Notes: generated from the sequence alone by a model not told the origin. Counted from the stretch's first letter, positions 1-11,010 are shown. The stretch: 64,000 bases of DNA from Symbiodinium natans (GCA_905221605.1 CAJNDS010000032.1:186649-250648), one strand, 5' to 3'. A program made the numbers and translations.

Positions 1-1166
1 TGGTACCCCCCCCAAACTTGAGGTATAAGGTCCTGGGGAGGGCGGGGAGCAGCGCGGGTGTGGGCATGGCTGGCACAGGCACCCTTCGGGATTTCACAAA
101 CGCCGACAGGGGTCGGCGGATAATGTATCAATAGAAGTCATCAACTCCTCAGCCCCTCCCAGCTCAGGATTGTGAACTGCTCGACTTCGGCCTTACTGTA
201 GACGGAGCCGCTCGGCTGGTTAGACCTGTCAAAGACCTTTAAGCCTCTTGGGCTTCGGCTGGGGAGTTTGGGGACAGCTAGGGATATTTCGGTAGACCCG
301 GTAGACGGATTCCCCTTCCATTGAAGATGTAAGAAGGATCGAGAAGGGCGTCGGTAGAGATCGAGAATCCCCGTTTGCCGTAGCGCTCCGAAACCAAGGC
401 CTGGGCTCCCCCGAAGAAGCATGCAAAGCACCGCCCTTTCCATCCGGTTCTATAGGAAGCCTTGGGGAGACAAGCTCTAGTGACACAACTTGCAAACTCT
501 GAGAGCCCGGCGAGCATCGCTGGAGACCTGCATCTGGGGTGACAGCACTTGACAGCACGGCTTCTGCCTGGCACGGAGTCTAACATCCATTTCCCGCACC
601 ACTGGGGTTCCATCCGATACTGGACGGCGGAGTCGCCCCTTCTCTACAGCCTTGTCGAGACGTAGCTGGGACCACCGGCTCAGACCGTTCGGCGACGCTG
701 AGTGCATCAGAGGTAGAGTGTCGTTTGCGCTATTTTGCGCTTAACAGGACTGAAACCACAAGACTGTTGAGCGCGCAACAAATCCCAATGTAAGAGTCCA
801 GCCGGGCAGTAGCGAGAAAGTTACTTTTTTGACCCGAGTGGGCCGACAGGCTTGGGTTAAAGGCACATGCCCTAAACCCCGAACATCCTTGACCCTAGAC
901 AAAAGGGAGTACTGTAAACTCCATCCAGAGCTCAGGCCACCGGGAGCCTGCAGCTGGCGCAGGGCACGCCCGCACGCGTGGGCGGCACGAGAAATGAGGA
1001 CACCTCAAGTCCCAAGTGTTCGGGGGCCAGAAAAAACTAGCGCAACTTGCGTTTCGAGAAGACTTCCTGTGTCCATTAGGGCATTGAGCAGTAGGCTTAC
1101 GCATTATATGGAGCTTGAAACCATCGCAGCCAAGAGACTTAAACAATGACGAGCCGGCCCCCACAG
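1..1166. other. No supported gene
   Basis: This is mixed-composition DNA with no recognisable exon. Two overlapping minus-strand frames of 111 and 76 codons (278-613 and 477-707) are open, but they show no motif, splice context or composition that would separate them from chance. Confidence 0.4.
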
Positions 1167-1267
1167 GCCTTTGAAGTCAGTTGCACGATCACAGCCTACG
1201 AGCCCGGCGGCTTCTCAGCATCGACGACTCTTACCGTGGTGGCCACGGATGGTGTCTCCTATGGACA
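1167..1267 (+). CDS. Exon, beta-sandwich (PKD/REJ-like) segment
   Basis: The exon follows a CAG acceptor and ends at GTATCC. It reads FEVSCTITAYEPGGFSAS and then a TTLTVVATD strand. The cysteine about five residues in and the terminal alternating T/V strand resemble the closing strands of PKD or REJ-type extracellular domains. A second exon at 8320 has the same plan (F-T-C-D-I-Y-A, then TTVTMQVADN), which suggests one gene with repeated domains. The domain name is inferred from pattern only. It is the first exon of a + strand series to about 13.24 kb; no start codon or signal peptide was found for that series. Confidence 0.5.
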
Positions 1268-1988
1268 GTATCCGCAGCTTGGACCACACTCGCAAATGTT
1301 CCCGGTATCACTCCAAGCTTCCCCATGGCAGGGTGATTCCCAGATTCTACATGGGCTTGGCCAAAAGGGGCCAGGTTGTGTGTTTTGTCTGTACGGCAGC
1401 ACCCAGTAACAAAGAACCTCAAGCCAAGCTAAAGCAAAGGGCTGAGGGTCTGAGCGAGTCTCAGTTTTCAGTTTATTTGGGGACCTGGGATACGCTGCGA
1501 CCAGATTCTTGTCAGTGTGCAAGAATGGTTTCCTGCAGTGCCAATGGTTTCAGACAGCCCTGCCACAAACCCTCAGAACCCTCTTATAAATCCTCAAGAG
1601 CCTGGTGAGACTGCCGATTCGCTCATTGTTCTCCACTTCCTTAACCCCTTACTTGAGTTCCAATACTTCGCAGAGTAGAGTGCGGAGCCCTAAATGCATC
1701 CCCTCAGCCTGAGGTTGGTGTTTGGTACCGGCACCAATTCGTACTCGCCCAGCCTCCAGCAAGGGACCGCCAACAGTGGCCTCAGCTGGAGCCATGTTTT
1801 GGGAGTTCTTGGCGCTTTCGTGTTTGATGGCTGACAACCTTGCATCATCTTGCATGCATGACATGCGCGACGCACCTCTTTTCATGATACGCCATCAACA
1901 TCATAAGCGCATCAGATTACACTCTGGTGTAAAACCAAGCCGGGCTAAAACCCTGAGCCATCTGAGTCGTTAGAGGAGCTTTGACCAG

Positions 1989-2048
1989 CTCCAGTGCAAC
2001 CCATCGGACGCGGCCAATCTATTGGTGCTCGACCCCAGCAACGGAACC
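1989..2048 (+). CDS. Exon, unknown extracellular protein
   Basis: This is a 60-nt phase-0 exon between a CCAG acceptor and a GTGAGT donor. It reads LQCNPSDAANLLVLDPSNGT, with one cysteine and a terminal N-G-T glycosylation-type sequon. It lies in the same direction as the 1167 and 2865 exons. No domain was recognised. Confidence 0.5.
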
Positions 2049-2864
2049 GTGAGTTTCACCAACTCGCCGACCAAGGGTGAGGTGCGAGGATTGTTTTCGC
2101 TTGCATTTCTTATGGGAAACCTGACGACTTAAACTACATTCACTCACCGCAACTATGTCCAAGCAGTAGCCACTATGCGACAATAATAGCAGGCTCATCT
2201 TCCACCACAAAGCCCCAGCCTTGTCATCTCCGAAGGCATTTGCTTCTGGTGTCTTTGAGGTTTGGTGGGTCTGGCAGGGTCAAGAAAGATGGTTTGGGGC
2301 GTTCCTGGCTTTAGGTTCGAGGCCGTTCCTCAGTGAAACCCAGCCAACCCTTAACATCCCAACCCAAGACCAGTGAGATTTAGCCAAGCCTGCCGGCGGA
2401 GCCCGCCAGCATGGCCTGCCAGCCGTGAAACCCAAGCTTCGAGCCCTTTGTAGACCACAGTTCCGCCTCAGCGTTAGTCGCCTGAGCCTCCCCAGCCTGC
2501 TTCATTCTTCATTGCAGCCTCCCTGGCCGGCGTTTTAAGACCCACGTTCCGGCACGGTCATTCCAGTACAGTTTGAGGATTGTGCCTGCTGAGATTGCCA
2601 GCAACGCACACGCCCTCAATTAGGTCTGGGCTAACACTTGTTGGTGATTGTGTTGGTGGTTGCGCGTTTATTGCACTTGTGTGTGCGCTGTGATGCCTTG
2701 GCTTCGTTTGTAAACACACGCGTGATCTCTTGAGTATGTGCCTAGCGTGGCCAAACAACCCTCGCCCAAAGAGCCTGCTGCCCTGAGCCACTTTGTCCTT
2801 GCGATCTTGCGAAGATCTAGCAACCCTCTTGTCGGGGAACAACCCCTCAACTCTCTACCCACAG

Positions 2865-2960
2865 GTCAGCGACCTGGGTGTGCTCGACTCCAGCCGCGGT
2901 GGCATATGCGCCGTCCGGGCTACACCAACCGCGGACCCTCCCGGAACTCCACAGGTTCAG
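2865..2960 (+). CDS. Exon, unknown extracellular protein
   Basis: A 32-codon phase-0 exon between CACAG and GTTGAG. It reads VSDLGVLDSSRGGICAVR and then a P/T-rich tail. Its VLDSS stretch resembles VLDPS in the 1989 exon, so the two may be successive repeats. An alternative donor is GTTCAG at 2955. Confidence 0.5.
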
Positions 2961-3230
2961 GTTGAGGTGATACTAGGATACATCAGGGGACATAATGGAT
3001 GGCGTAGACGGGGTTTAAACTTTATAGTGTTTAAGGTGCTCCAGAAAATCTGAAGCCATTTTCAGGTGCAGGCAGCGTGGTTCCCGTTGAAGTGTGGTCC
3101 TGGTACTACCGTATATTCCCTATTCCGGTTGAACTTCAAGCATCGACTTCTGAACCTTATAAATCAAGGAGTTCCATAGCCATTCCGCCTCGCTTTGGGT
3201 GCTGCCTCGATTTTGGGTGCTGCTTCAACG

Positions 3231-3471
3231 CGTGGGCTTCGCGCTGAAGCAGCACGCTGAAATTGAGGTGGAACGATAGTCGAGGTGGCACGTTGTGAAA
3301 ATCAACTGGGTTTCGCTAGAAAGGCTATTTTGTTTGAGAAGAAACATGCCAGGCCAAATTCCCGTGCCAAATGCATGCTGCCTCGATTTGGGTGCTGCCT
3401 CAATTTCGGATGCTGCTTCAGCACGTGGGCTTCGCGCTGAAGCAGCACGCTGAAATTGAGGTGGAACGATA
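3231..3471. repeat. Direct repeat pair with internal hairpins
   Basis: A 48-nt segment starting CGTGGGCTTCGCGCTGAAGC occurs identically at 3231-3278 and 3424-3471, 193 bp apart. In each copy TGAAGCAGCA pairs with an upstream TGCTGCTTCA, giving 11-12 bp stems (3217-3227/3245-3255 and 3411-3422/3436-3447). Confidence 0.85.
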
Positions 3472-4863
3472 CTTGAGGTGGAACGGTTAGGGAAACCCTT
3501 GAATAAAGCGCCCTTAAGAGATTGCGAGATGAAAAGAAGCACAAAAGAGGCCTAGGCATTGAGAACGGAGGCTCAGCTTTGAGTTTACGGAGTTTACACG
3601 GAGTTTACACGGAGTTTACGACCCGTGCCTTTCTGCGACAACGCTCCCTGAAGGAACCCTGGGGGCCGTCGCTGCTGTCCCTGCAGCCCGTGTCCGCATC
3701 CTTCGTGGCCGTCGAAGCAGCAGTCGCCCCCCCCACGTTTGCTGGGGTTCTCGGGCGGGTGTGAGGAGGAGTGTTGGATGGTTTGCGGAGTTCGTTCAAC
3801 AGATTTGGGGATGTGATGTGAGGCCACTGTGGTTTCAAACGGCTTTCGCGTGCACGTCTTGCAGTTTGGTGTTTTCGAGTCGAGGCCATAGGCGGGGCCG
3901 AGGGGGTGGGGGGTCACATTGTAAGGGGGGGGCCGCTTCGTCCTAAAACCTCCGTCCATCCGTTCTCTGGTGCAAGTGCCTCAGTTTGGTGCCTTATAGG
4001 TATGGACCAGCCTTTCCTACACCGGCAACTTTCAGGTGACGGTGGGCAAGGCATCTTTGTCTCTGGCTTCGGTGCTTTGGGGGTTTTGCAGCTGGCTGGG
4101 AGGTGGGTCAACATGTCACCGTAAGGCTGAACAGAACCCTGAAGCCCCATAGTGCATCACAAAATCCCACCTCCATTCATCTCATCTGGCAACAGTTGCC
4201 ATAGGATTTAAATTGAAGGTGAGTATGCATGTGAAGTAACGTGGGCCTCAGGCTGTGTTTAACGCACTTGGCACAGCAAGCACGCTGCTGCCACGTGGAT
4301 GGGTCGGTTTAAAATTTCTACAGTAGCAGTTCGAGCAGTGACGTATACTGTCGGCCCCTTTGTGGGATGAAGGTCAAAACTTTCCTAAACCCCTGAAGCC
4401 CACCATCCCACTTTTGCCACATAGGTGGCGCCGACAGTCAAGCCAGTCGAGCCGCCACAGAGCGAACGGCTGCTTCCTCCCACGGCGCTGCTCCTTTCAA
4501 GTGGGATAGCAGTGTTGCACAGCCCTTGAAAGTGGGTACGTTTGGTTCCGTGCCACCCGCAGAAGTAGGAGGGCCTCGAGATCTCGCCCGTAGGGCACGA
4601 GTTAAGCGGTGGGTTTAGTGTGTTTTTTCTGATCGATCTTATGCTTTCTTTCGGGTGTTCAGGCAATGGACTTGAAGGATTTTTTCGGTAACCCGGTAAG
4701 CCACGCCGTTTTGTGATTCGGGACCTGCTGAAACTTTCATGCGACAGCCCAGCCTGTTTCCAAAACCCGAAGTTGAAAAACAAGGCGCGAAGGAACCTAA
4801 AAATGCCCCGTATAGTTAACCCTAAACCGATCAAAGTGCCCTACTGTAGGAGCTTGCCTTGAG
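3472..4863. other. No supported gene
   Basis: Nothing recognisable was found. A short triplication of an ACGGAGTTTAC-like unit lies at about 3588-3620. The 149-codon minus frame at 4385-4834 shows no motif. Confidence 0.4.
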
Positions 4864-4959
4864 GTTCACCGGGAATTGTAACAATTCTGTGACGCTGGAT
4901 GTGGCCACCGGCCGAGCCACGAAGGAAGGCTTTCACGTCTTCGATTTGGATTCTTGCCG
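4864..4959 (+). CDS. Exon, unknown extracellular protein
   Basis: The frame reads FTGNCNNSVTLDVATG and then a segment ending in FHVFDLDSC. It lies between a GAG acceptor and a GTGATG donor. Two cysteines and an N-N-S sequon fit a secreted domain. The alternating V-T-L-D-V strand fits the beta-rich character of neighbouring exons. Confidence 0.45.
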
Positions 4960-5104
4960 GTGATGTGGTCTAAGGGGCCGAAGCATTTCAGATGATTTCG
5001 AGCAAGTGGGAGTAGGCCTGAAGCTCTTCCATCAGGGCTTATAGGTGGCGCAAGGAGCCTCAGGGGTGGCAGGGTGTCGGGCATTCGCGAACAGGGGGCC
5101 CCAG

Positions 5105-5161
5105 ACTGCATATCCCAACGCTGTTACCGTCTTGGCAACCCCAAGCCCACACTGTGCAGAT
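5105..5161 (+). CDS. Possible exon, beta-strand plus cysteines
   Basis: After CCAG the frame gives TAYPNAVTVLATPSPHC and runs to a GTCTGC donor. It is short and weakly supported, but it matches the T/V-strand style of the 1167 and 8320 exons and lies between them. Confidence 0.3.
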
Positions 5162-5469
5162 TGTCTGCACACCTTCCAATAGGCCGCGCAAACCACCTGC
5201 AGAGCCAGTAGAAATTTTACACTACAAGCAAATGAGCGCATTGATGAACGAAATACGCGGGCTTATTATAATTCTCTTCACATTGTGCCTGCGTGATAAG
5301 AACATAATAAACTCACGAACGTAGTGAGTTCGTTCACACAATTCATGCATTCGCTCGTAAACTCACTTCTTTATAATTGTGTTCACTTAACCCTTAATAG
5401 TAATCTAAAGGGGCTGTCGCCCACAGCCGGGCACGCCCCGGGCGGAGCAGCCACAACAACAACCACAAG

Positions 5470-5491
5470 ACGCGCGCGCGCGCGCGCGCGC
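5470..5491. repeat. (GC)n dinucleotide run
   Basis: An uninterrupted alternating G/C run of about 22 nt in non-coding sequence. Confidence 0.95.
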
Positions 5492-5695
5492 TATTGGAGT
5501 AAGCTCGGTCCCCAAAAAGCAGGATGAGGTTGAACACGCTCTGCCCCCAACCAAAACTTCCCTTCATTAAGGGACTCGTAGATGTCGTATGGGGCTGTCC
5601 TTCAACTTTAAGATCGTTTAAAATAGGTTTTATAGCGTCAATTCCCACCCGCAGGCAGTGTCCCCAATATTTTTTGGTGGCCCCGAAACCAAAAG

Positions 5696-5734
5696 CAGCT
5701 GCAAGTTAAATAAGTTGTATTTAACTTGCAGCTG
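5696..5734. repeat. Perfect 17-bp inverted repeat, 5-nt loop
   Basis: CAGCTGCAAGTTAAATA at 5696-5712 pairs perfectly with 5718-5734 across the loop AGTTG. There is no U-run after it and no gene beside it, so a bacterial-type terminator is not implied. It could be a MITE remnant or a structured RNA. Confidence 0.9.
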
Positions 5735-6480
5735 TGTTTGGAAGAGGGGCCACCAAATTGGACTCCCAGATGCCCCCGTCCCAGATGCCCCTATCCCAGA
5801 TGTAGGGTTTTAGGGCCATGCTCAGGCAGCGTCCTTCCAGTCCTGCCGCCCAAAAACCCCTTCACCCTCCCGCAGGAGCCGCTCATGCTACCGATGCTCG
5901 CCCCCCGGATCCCCAAAGAGAAACGAAGCCTCGATGATGCGCATCCCGGCCGCGCATCATGAGCATCAGCGGTTCCGGCCTCCAGGCATGCGTAGCTTAT
6001 TGGAGCATATGCCGGCCTCAAAACGGAAATGTCCGTTAACAGCACGAAAACCACGGTATTTAGAGTGTGTTCTGCGTTTTCCAAGCTCTTGGCCGCATCC
6101 GAAACCGGTCCTTTGGGGTGGCCGATGCCCCCAAAAAAACGCCAACAACGCGTCTTTGGCAAAAGTTAAAAAATAGAGTCGATGATGCTCCGGGGTCGTT
6201 TTTGGGACCTTCCTTGGGGCACCCAAAAATGCATCCGGGAGCCCAATGTCGGTGGGGAATAGCGCGTGTTTCGCAACGAAAAATGAGCCTAAAACATGAT
6301 GCCCTTCGGAAGCCGAATTTGGAGCCGGATGTTGCCGAGCCAACCGGGTCGGCGGCGTAGGACGCGCCGCGAGTAGCTAAAGCTAGGGCTGGCGCCTAAC
6401 GGCGTCGGACCACGGGCGTGCCCGGATTTCAGGCCTAGCGGCACGGGCCGGCCCCCGCCCCCCCAAAACACGAAACCTAA
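5735..6480. other. No supported gene
   Basis: GC-rich sequence with several open frames on both strands (for example 5966-6343 minus). None has a recognised motif or splice context. Confidence 0.4.
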
Positions 6481-6955
6481 ACCTTGGCACTGTCCTCTCT
6501 TTCCCTTTTTCTTTGTCCTTTGTCTTTGTCGCTCTCCTCTCGCTCTCTTTCCCTTTTTCTTTATCCTTTGTCTTTGCCTCTCGCGCTCTCTCTCTCTCTC
6601 GCTCTCTTTTTCTGTCTTTGTTTCTTCCTCTCTCTACTTGCCTGTTTTTGTTTTTCTCTGTCTTTCTCTTTTTTCTCTTACTTCTCCGGCGCTTCCTTAT
6701 TTGTATTTCCTCTTTCTCTTTATCTTTTTGTTTCTCATTATCTTTATTCTCCTGCGCTTACTTGTTTTCATTTTGCCTTTCTCTTTCTCTTTCTCTTTCT
6801 CTTTCTCTTTCTCTTTCTCTTTCTCTTTCTCTTTCTCTTTCTCCCTTTCTTTCTTTTTTTGTCTTGCTGTTCTCCTCCGGTTCACCTTTTTGTTTCTCCT
6901 TCACCTGTCTCTTTTTTCTTTTCTTTCTGTTGCTGTTGGTCTTCGCCATCCAAAG
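6481..6955. repeat. CT-rich microsatellite block
   Basis: Degenerate CT/CTTT repeats, with a clean (CTTTCT)n hexamer tract at about 6775-6845. Long S/L/F-only or K/E/R-only frames here are products of the repeat. Confidence 0.95.
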
Positions 6956-7125
6956 GGAATTGCCTTTAAAAATCAAGCTTCAAAACCATAGCGGCGCAGG
7001 GAAATGTGGGAAACACTCCCCTTGGCATTCTCTGCTCGGAAAGCGTGGGAAGATCTCTCCCGAGAGCTTCGGCAACAAACAGGAAAAGGCGCGAGCCGAA
7101 GCAGCGCAGAAGCGCCTGCAGTGAG

Positions 7126-7192
<67 letters not shown>
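7126..7192. repeat. (TC)n microsatellite
   Basis: A pure dinucleotide run of over 60 nt, followed by a degenerate CT-rich tail to about 7280. Confidence 0.97.
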
Positions 7193-7196
<4 letters not shown>

Positions 7197-7326
7197 TTTC
7201 TCTTTTCATCTCTCTCCCTCTATTAATTCTCACTTTCTCTTGTGCGTTCACCTTTCTCTTCTTCGTTCACCTTTGTTCCCCAAACAGTCCTTGCACAATG
7301 GGGTTCTTCTGTCAGAGTAAAGGAAT

Positions 7327-7600
7327 TGGTTGCCGGCCGCAACGGCGCACGCGGCGGTGGGGCGGGGCCTTGGTTTTGATGCTCCCGCTGTGGTTTCGCG
7401 CGAATTCCGTTGCGTTTCGATTGTCCCGCTGTGGTTTCGCGCGAATTCCGGCCTCTCGTGGCCTCTTCAGGCCTCTTCTGGGGGGGCCACTGAGGTTGCC
7501 GGCCGCAACGGCGCACGCGGTGGGGCGGGGCTTTCATTTGGACGCTCCCGCTGTGGTTTCGCGAGAATTCCGTTGCGTTTCGACGCTCCGCTTGGTTTCA
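7327..7600. repeat. Two-copy GC-rich repeat
   Basis: A unit beginning GTTGCCGGCCGCAACGGCGC and including GCTCCCGCTGTGGTTTCGCG occurs at about 7328 and again at about 7495. The second half of the unit is also duplicated within the first copy. Confidence 0.8.
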
Positions 7601-7769
7601 CCCCCGTGCCTGAGCAGGAAAAGGTGAAGGGCTCCCTTCCGCATGTGTCCTGCTCTGTTTGCAAGTGATTAATTCAGCGAGAGCTCGCTCGAGCGTACCT
7701 GCTTCGATAAGTAAAATACGCGAGTGAATGATTATATGAACGAACTCGTCCGTATATTTTGTATTACTA

Positions 7770-8048
7770 ATGAAATCTCATTTACAATCATATCCTTGTC
7801 CTTTGATCATGAATCATAAATTGTTTTTGGAAGATTGGTTTTTTATTCGGAATTACTACTGTATTACAAATTATTACAGGAATCTTCTTAGGTTTACATT
7901 ATGCATCAGATCTTGGTTCAGCATATTTTCTCTTTCTGTTTAATTAGAGAATTATATGATGGATGGTGTTCACGTTATCTTCATTCTAATAGTGTGTCAT
8001 TTGTCTTTCTTTTTATATTGCTTCATCTTGGAAGAGCTATGTCTTATG
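7770..8048 (+). pseudogene. cob: Nuclear copy of mitochondrial cytochrome b (NUMT)
   Basis: An AT-rich stretch encodes the N-terminal part of apocytochrome b, the haem-binding membrane subunit of respiratory complex III. It starts at the ATG at 7770 (MKSHLQSYPCPLIMNHKL). It then needs two frame changes, near 7826 and near 7924. The second frame gives GFLFGITTVLQIITGIFLGL and then HYASDL. The third gives a region ending LHLGRAMSYA, the conserved helix after the histidine region. The match stops at about 8048, where GC-rich nuclear sequence resumes; both flanks are nuclear-like. Only about the first quarter of the gene is present, with frameshifts, so it cannot make cytochrome b. A recent transfer of one of the many cob fragments typical of dinoflagellate mitochondria is the simplest reading. 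Confidence 0.85.
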
Positions 8049-8319
8049 CCTATTGCCCCCAAAGCCCCTACAGTGGCCTACAGCAAACCTCAAGGACTTG
8101 CAGACCGGAGCCATTCGCCTCGCACCGGAACTGGCTCTGGCGACGACGTTTCCAGTCACCTCTCCACAGCGGGCAGGCCCGGCTACTTACCATGAGGTAC
8201 CTGTACTTGAAGGTTTGAAACTCTGACACTCCGAGTAAGATGTAGTGAATGTAGTGTGATCAGTAGCAGGTTGCAACCTAGGTGATGTGTCCCTCAATTT
8301 CCTTCCTGACTCAGTCCAG

Positions 8320-8466
8320 GTTTGGAGTTCACCTGTGACATCTACGCCATGTACAAGTTCCAGCCCTACGGGGCCGGGCCGACGCAGAAGACCACGGTCA
8401 CGATGCAGGTGGCCGACAACACCTGCTGGCCTCCCATCAGGGGGGCCAAATTCAAGGCCGCTTCGG
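8320..8466 (+). CDS. Exon, beta-sandwich (PKD/REJ-like) segment with cysteines
   Basis: Between a CCAG acceptor and a GTTTGC donor the frame reads LEFTCDIYAMYKFQPYG and then TTVTMQVADNTCWPP. The cysteine in the first strand and the T-T-V-T-M-Q-V terminal strand parallel the 1167 exon, consistent with a repeated extracellular beta-sandwich. GC-rich third positions support coding. REJ/PKD is an inference from strand pattern. Confidence 0.6.
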
Positions 8467-8950
8467 GTTTGCAAGTGTTTCCACTATCGTAGGCCTGTCG
8501 GAAGGCTACCGCCTGAGGGTCTGCCCGAGGCCCTACCGACAGGCTTACCCTACCGACAGGCCTACGGGTAGGCTGCCGTAGGCTCTACGCGTAGGCCTAC
8601 AGGTAGCCTATACGTTTGGGCTTCTTTACCTAGTGTTGTTATTCTTCTTATTTCTGGGAAGCTCTGTGGGTGTAGAAAAATGGGACTGGAGTCCAGGGCT
8701 GCAAACTTTGAGTGCGTTTGAACCCCTTAGCCCAGCATAACCCGCAATCCCCAAGCCTCAACTATGAACCTGATTTTTTGAACCTGACAAATTCTTTTGC
8801 AATTGAAAATAACTCTGGGCATGTCCAGTGGCAGTGGTTTCTCCAGGCGATTTTTTTCTGATAATCCCACTGGCGTTCTTGGTTTGTCCCGAGTCCCCTC
8901 AAGTTTGCCCCCCAACGCTATTGAACCCTTTAGACCCTCAACCCTGGCAG

Positions 8951-9056
8951 GCAGGGGCTCCACTGCTCTTGAATGGACAACCGCCGCAAGATGAACAACA
9001 GTGTCGTGCGGCCTGCCGACAGCTGGCCACCTGTACCCACTACTCCGCGCAACTTT
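8951..9056 (+). CDS. Exon, PAN/Apple-like cysteine-rich segment
   Basis: After a GGCAG acceptor the frame reads AGAPLLLNGQPPQDEQQC, then C-R-A-A-C-R-Q-L-A-T-C-T-H-Y-S. The spacing C-x3-C-x5-C followed by aromatic and serine residues is the core of PAN/Apple domains, which mediate protein or carbohydrate binding outside the cell. The donor is probably GTCAAA at 9057. The remainder of the domain may lie after the acceptor at about 9199, which I could not phase. Confidence 0.6.
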
Positions 9057-9672
9057 GTCAAATTGCGCGTCCTGAATTATTTGCCCATTCTACCCAGATC
9101 AAGCCTAAGCTGACACTTGATGCCTCGGCCTCAAGCCCTAAAGGCCCTAAAGGCCCTAAAGCTTAACCATGTTTACCCGCTCTCAACTCCGGCCCTACAG
9201 CTACATCTCGAGGTGTGCTGCTGACGCAGGCAACACAACAGTGTTTCTGCAGTTTTTGTCTTAGTCTTAGTCGTAGGGCGGTCGTAGTGCCGTCTCAGGT
9301 AGAACTTTGGGGGGCTTGAGGCTTCCATTCCGCAGGGTCCGAGACGCAGTTCTTGACAGACCCAAGTACACCTGAGCTCGAGTCGAAAACGCACGGGACC
9401 CCTGAGTCGAAACCAGCCCGTCGAAACCAGCCCGTCGAAACCAGCCCGGACCCTCACACAGAAAACGCACGCAGCAAACCGAGTCGAAAACAACCTGGGT
9501 TCAGGGTTTTTGGGTTTAGAGTTTAGGGGTTTTTAGGGTTTAGGTTTTTTTTCCCGAAAGCTTCAATAAACGCGCGGCGTGGGACCCCCCAAACAAATTT
9601 GGGGGGAAGGGGGGGGGAACCGCCCTCAAAGCCTCAAGCCTTTAGGACCTCAAGGCCTGAAGCTTTCCAGCC

Positions 9673-10330
9673 TTTAAGATTCCTGGAGCCCAAGGCCCTC
9701 AGGGCCTCAAGCCTTACTGCGTAAGCCCTTAACCCTAAACACAAACCTTAAAAAAAAAACGTCCGAAAAAACTTGGTATTATATAGAGGGTAGCCAGACA
9801 AACTTACTAAAGACAGGCTGACCGGCCCATGGGCTACCTTGTTTGGGCCTCGTTTCGTAATGAAATTACATAAGGCTTTACATGGAACTGGCCGGGCTTA
9901 GATTTCTGGATTCTCCGGGCTCTGGCCCTTTAAGATTCCTGGAGCCCAAGGCCCTCAGGGCCTCAAGCCTTACTGCGTACACCCTTAACCCTAAACACAA
10001 ACCCTCAAAAAACATCATCCGAAAAAAACTTGGTATTATAAAGGGTAGCCAGACAAACTTACTAAAGACAGGCCGACCGGCCCGTGGGCTACCTATCACA
10101 AAATTTGTTTGGAGCCTCGTTTCGTAATGAAATTACATAAGGCTTTACATGGAACTGGCCGGGCTTAGATTTCTGGATTCTCCGGGCTCTGGCTCTTTAA
10201 GATTCCTGGAGCCCAAGGCCCTCAGGGCCTCAAGCCTTACTGCGTAAGCCCTTAACCCTAAACACAGACCCTTAAAAGGAGAAAAAAAGCGTCTGGAAAA
10301 ACTTGTGATAATGACGGGTGCCCCGAACAA
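9673..10330. repeat. Tandem repeat, unit about 256-267 bp
   Basis: Units begin with TTTAAGATTCCTGGAGCCCA at about 9673, 9929 and 10196. Each contains a palindromic GGCCCTCAGGGCC, a CCCTAAACAC telomere-like piece and a GTAGCCAGACAAACTTAC block. The third unit is truncated after about 130 bp. Confidence 0.93.
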
Positions 10331-10499
10331 ACTCGGTTCGCGGAATGAGTTTTCGAAACTTGTGATTATAGACCCTCCTTATACTAAAGCCAGTCCAACA
10401 ATACCGTCACCACAGGACCATCTCAGCTGCATCGCTTCTGTACGCTGTCTATTAAATTCTCTCTTATTTCTTAATTAGGCTGGGGTGGTTTTCACCGCG

Positions 10500-11010
10500 G
10501 CTAGCGTGATGCACCCCTCTGCCGGGATCGTGCGTGTCGGAGCGCTCCTGCTGTGCGTTTCTGCGTATTTTGAAGCGTCGCCGCGCACCCTTTGCGGGGA
10601 TCCTGCGTGTCGGAGCGGTCCCGCTGTGCGTTTTTGTCGTGCGTGTCGGAGCGCTCCCGCTGTGCGTTTTTGCGTGTTTTGAAGCGTCCCCGCGCACCCT
10701 CTGCGCTCCCGCTGTGCGTTTTCGCGCATTTTGGAAGCCACGGAAGCTCCGCGCTTGGCGGCGGCGTGCTACGTTTGTACTACATGAGGGTGCGACAGGC
10801 GTACGCAAAAACCGCACAGCGGGAGCGCTCCGACACGCACGATCCCTGCAGAGGGCGCGACAGGCCACTCAAGAATACGCAAAAACGCGCAGCGGGAGTG
10901 CTCCGACACGCGCGATCCCCGCAGAGGGTGCACGGCTCAGTTCCAAAATGCGCGAAAACGCACATCGCTCCGACGCGCGCGATTTTTGCAGAGGGTGCGC
11001 GGTTCAGTGG
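10500..11010. repeat. Minisatellite arranged as inverted arms
   Basis: Copies of GTGTCGGAGCGCTCCCGCTG followed by TGCGTTTTTGCG fill about 10530-10730. The reverse complement of the same unit fills about 10805-10990. The arms could pair into a long imperfect hairpin. Open frames on either strand here (for example 10534-11028) are repeat-driven. Confidence 0.85.

Noticed and set aside
5696-5734. Transcription terminator
   Set aside because: A hairpin without U-run in a eukaryotic genome is not a terminator of this type.
6484-7124. Long S/L/F-rich + frames
   Set aside because: Produced by CT microsatellites; the composition is only the repeat read in three frames.
7770-8048. Genuine mitochondrial contig
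   Set aside because: Flanks on both sides are GC-richer nuclear sequence with host exons, and the frame is shifted twice.
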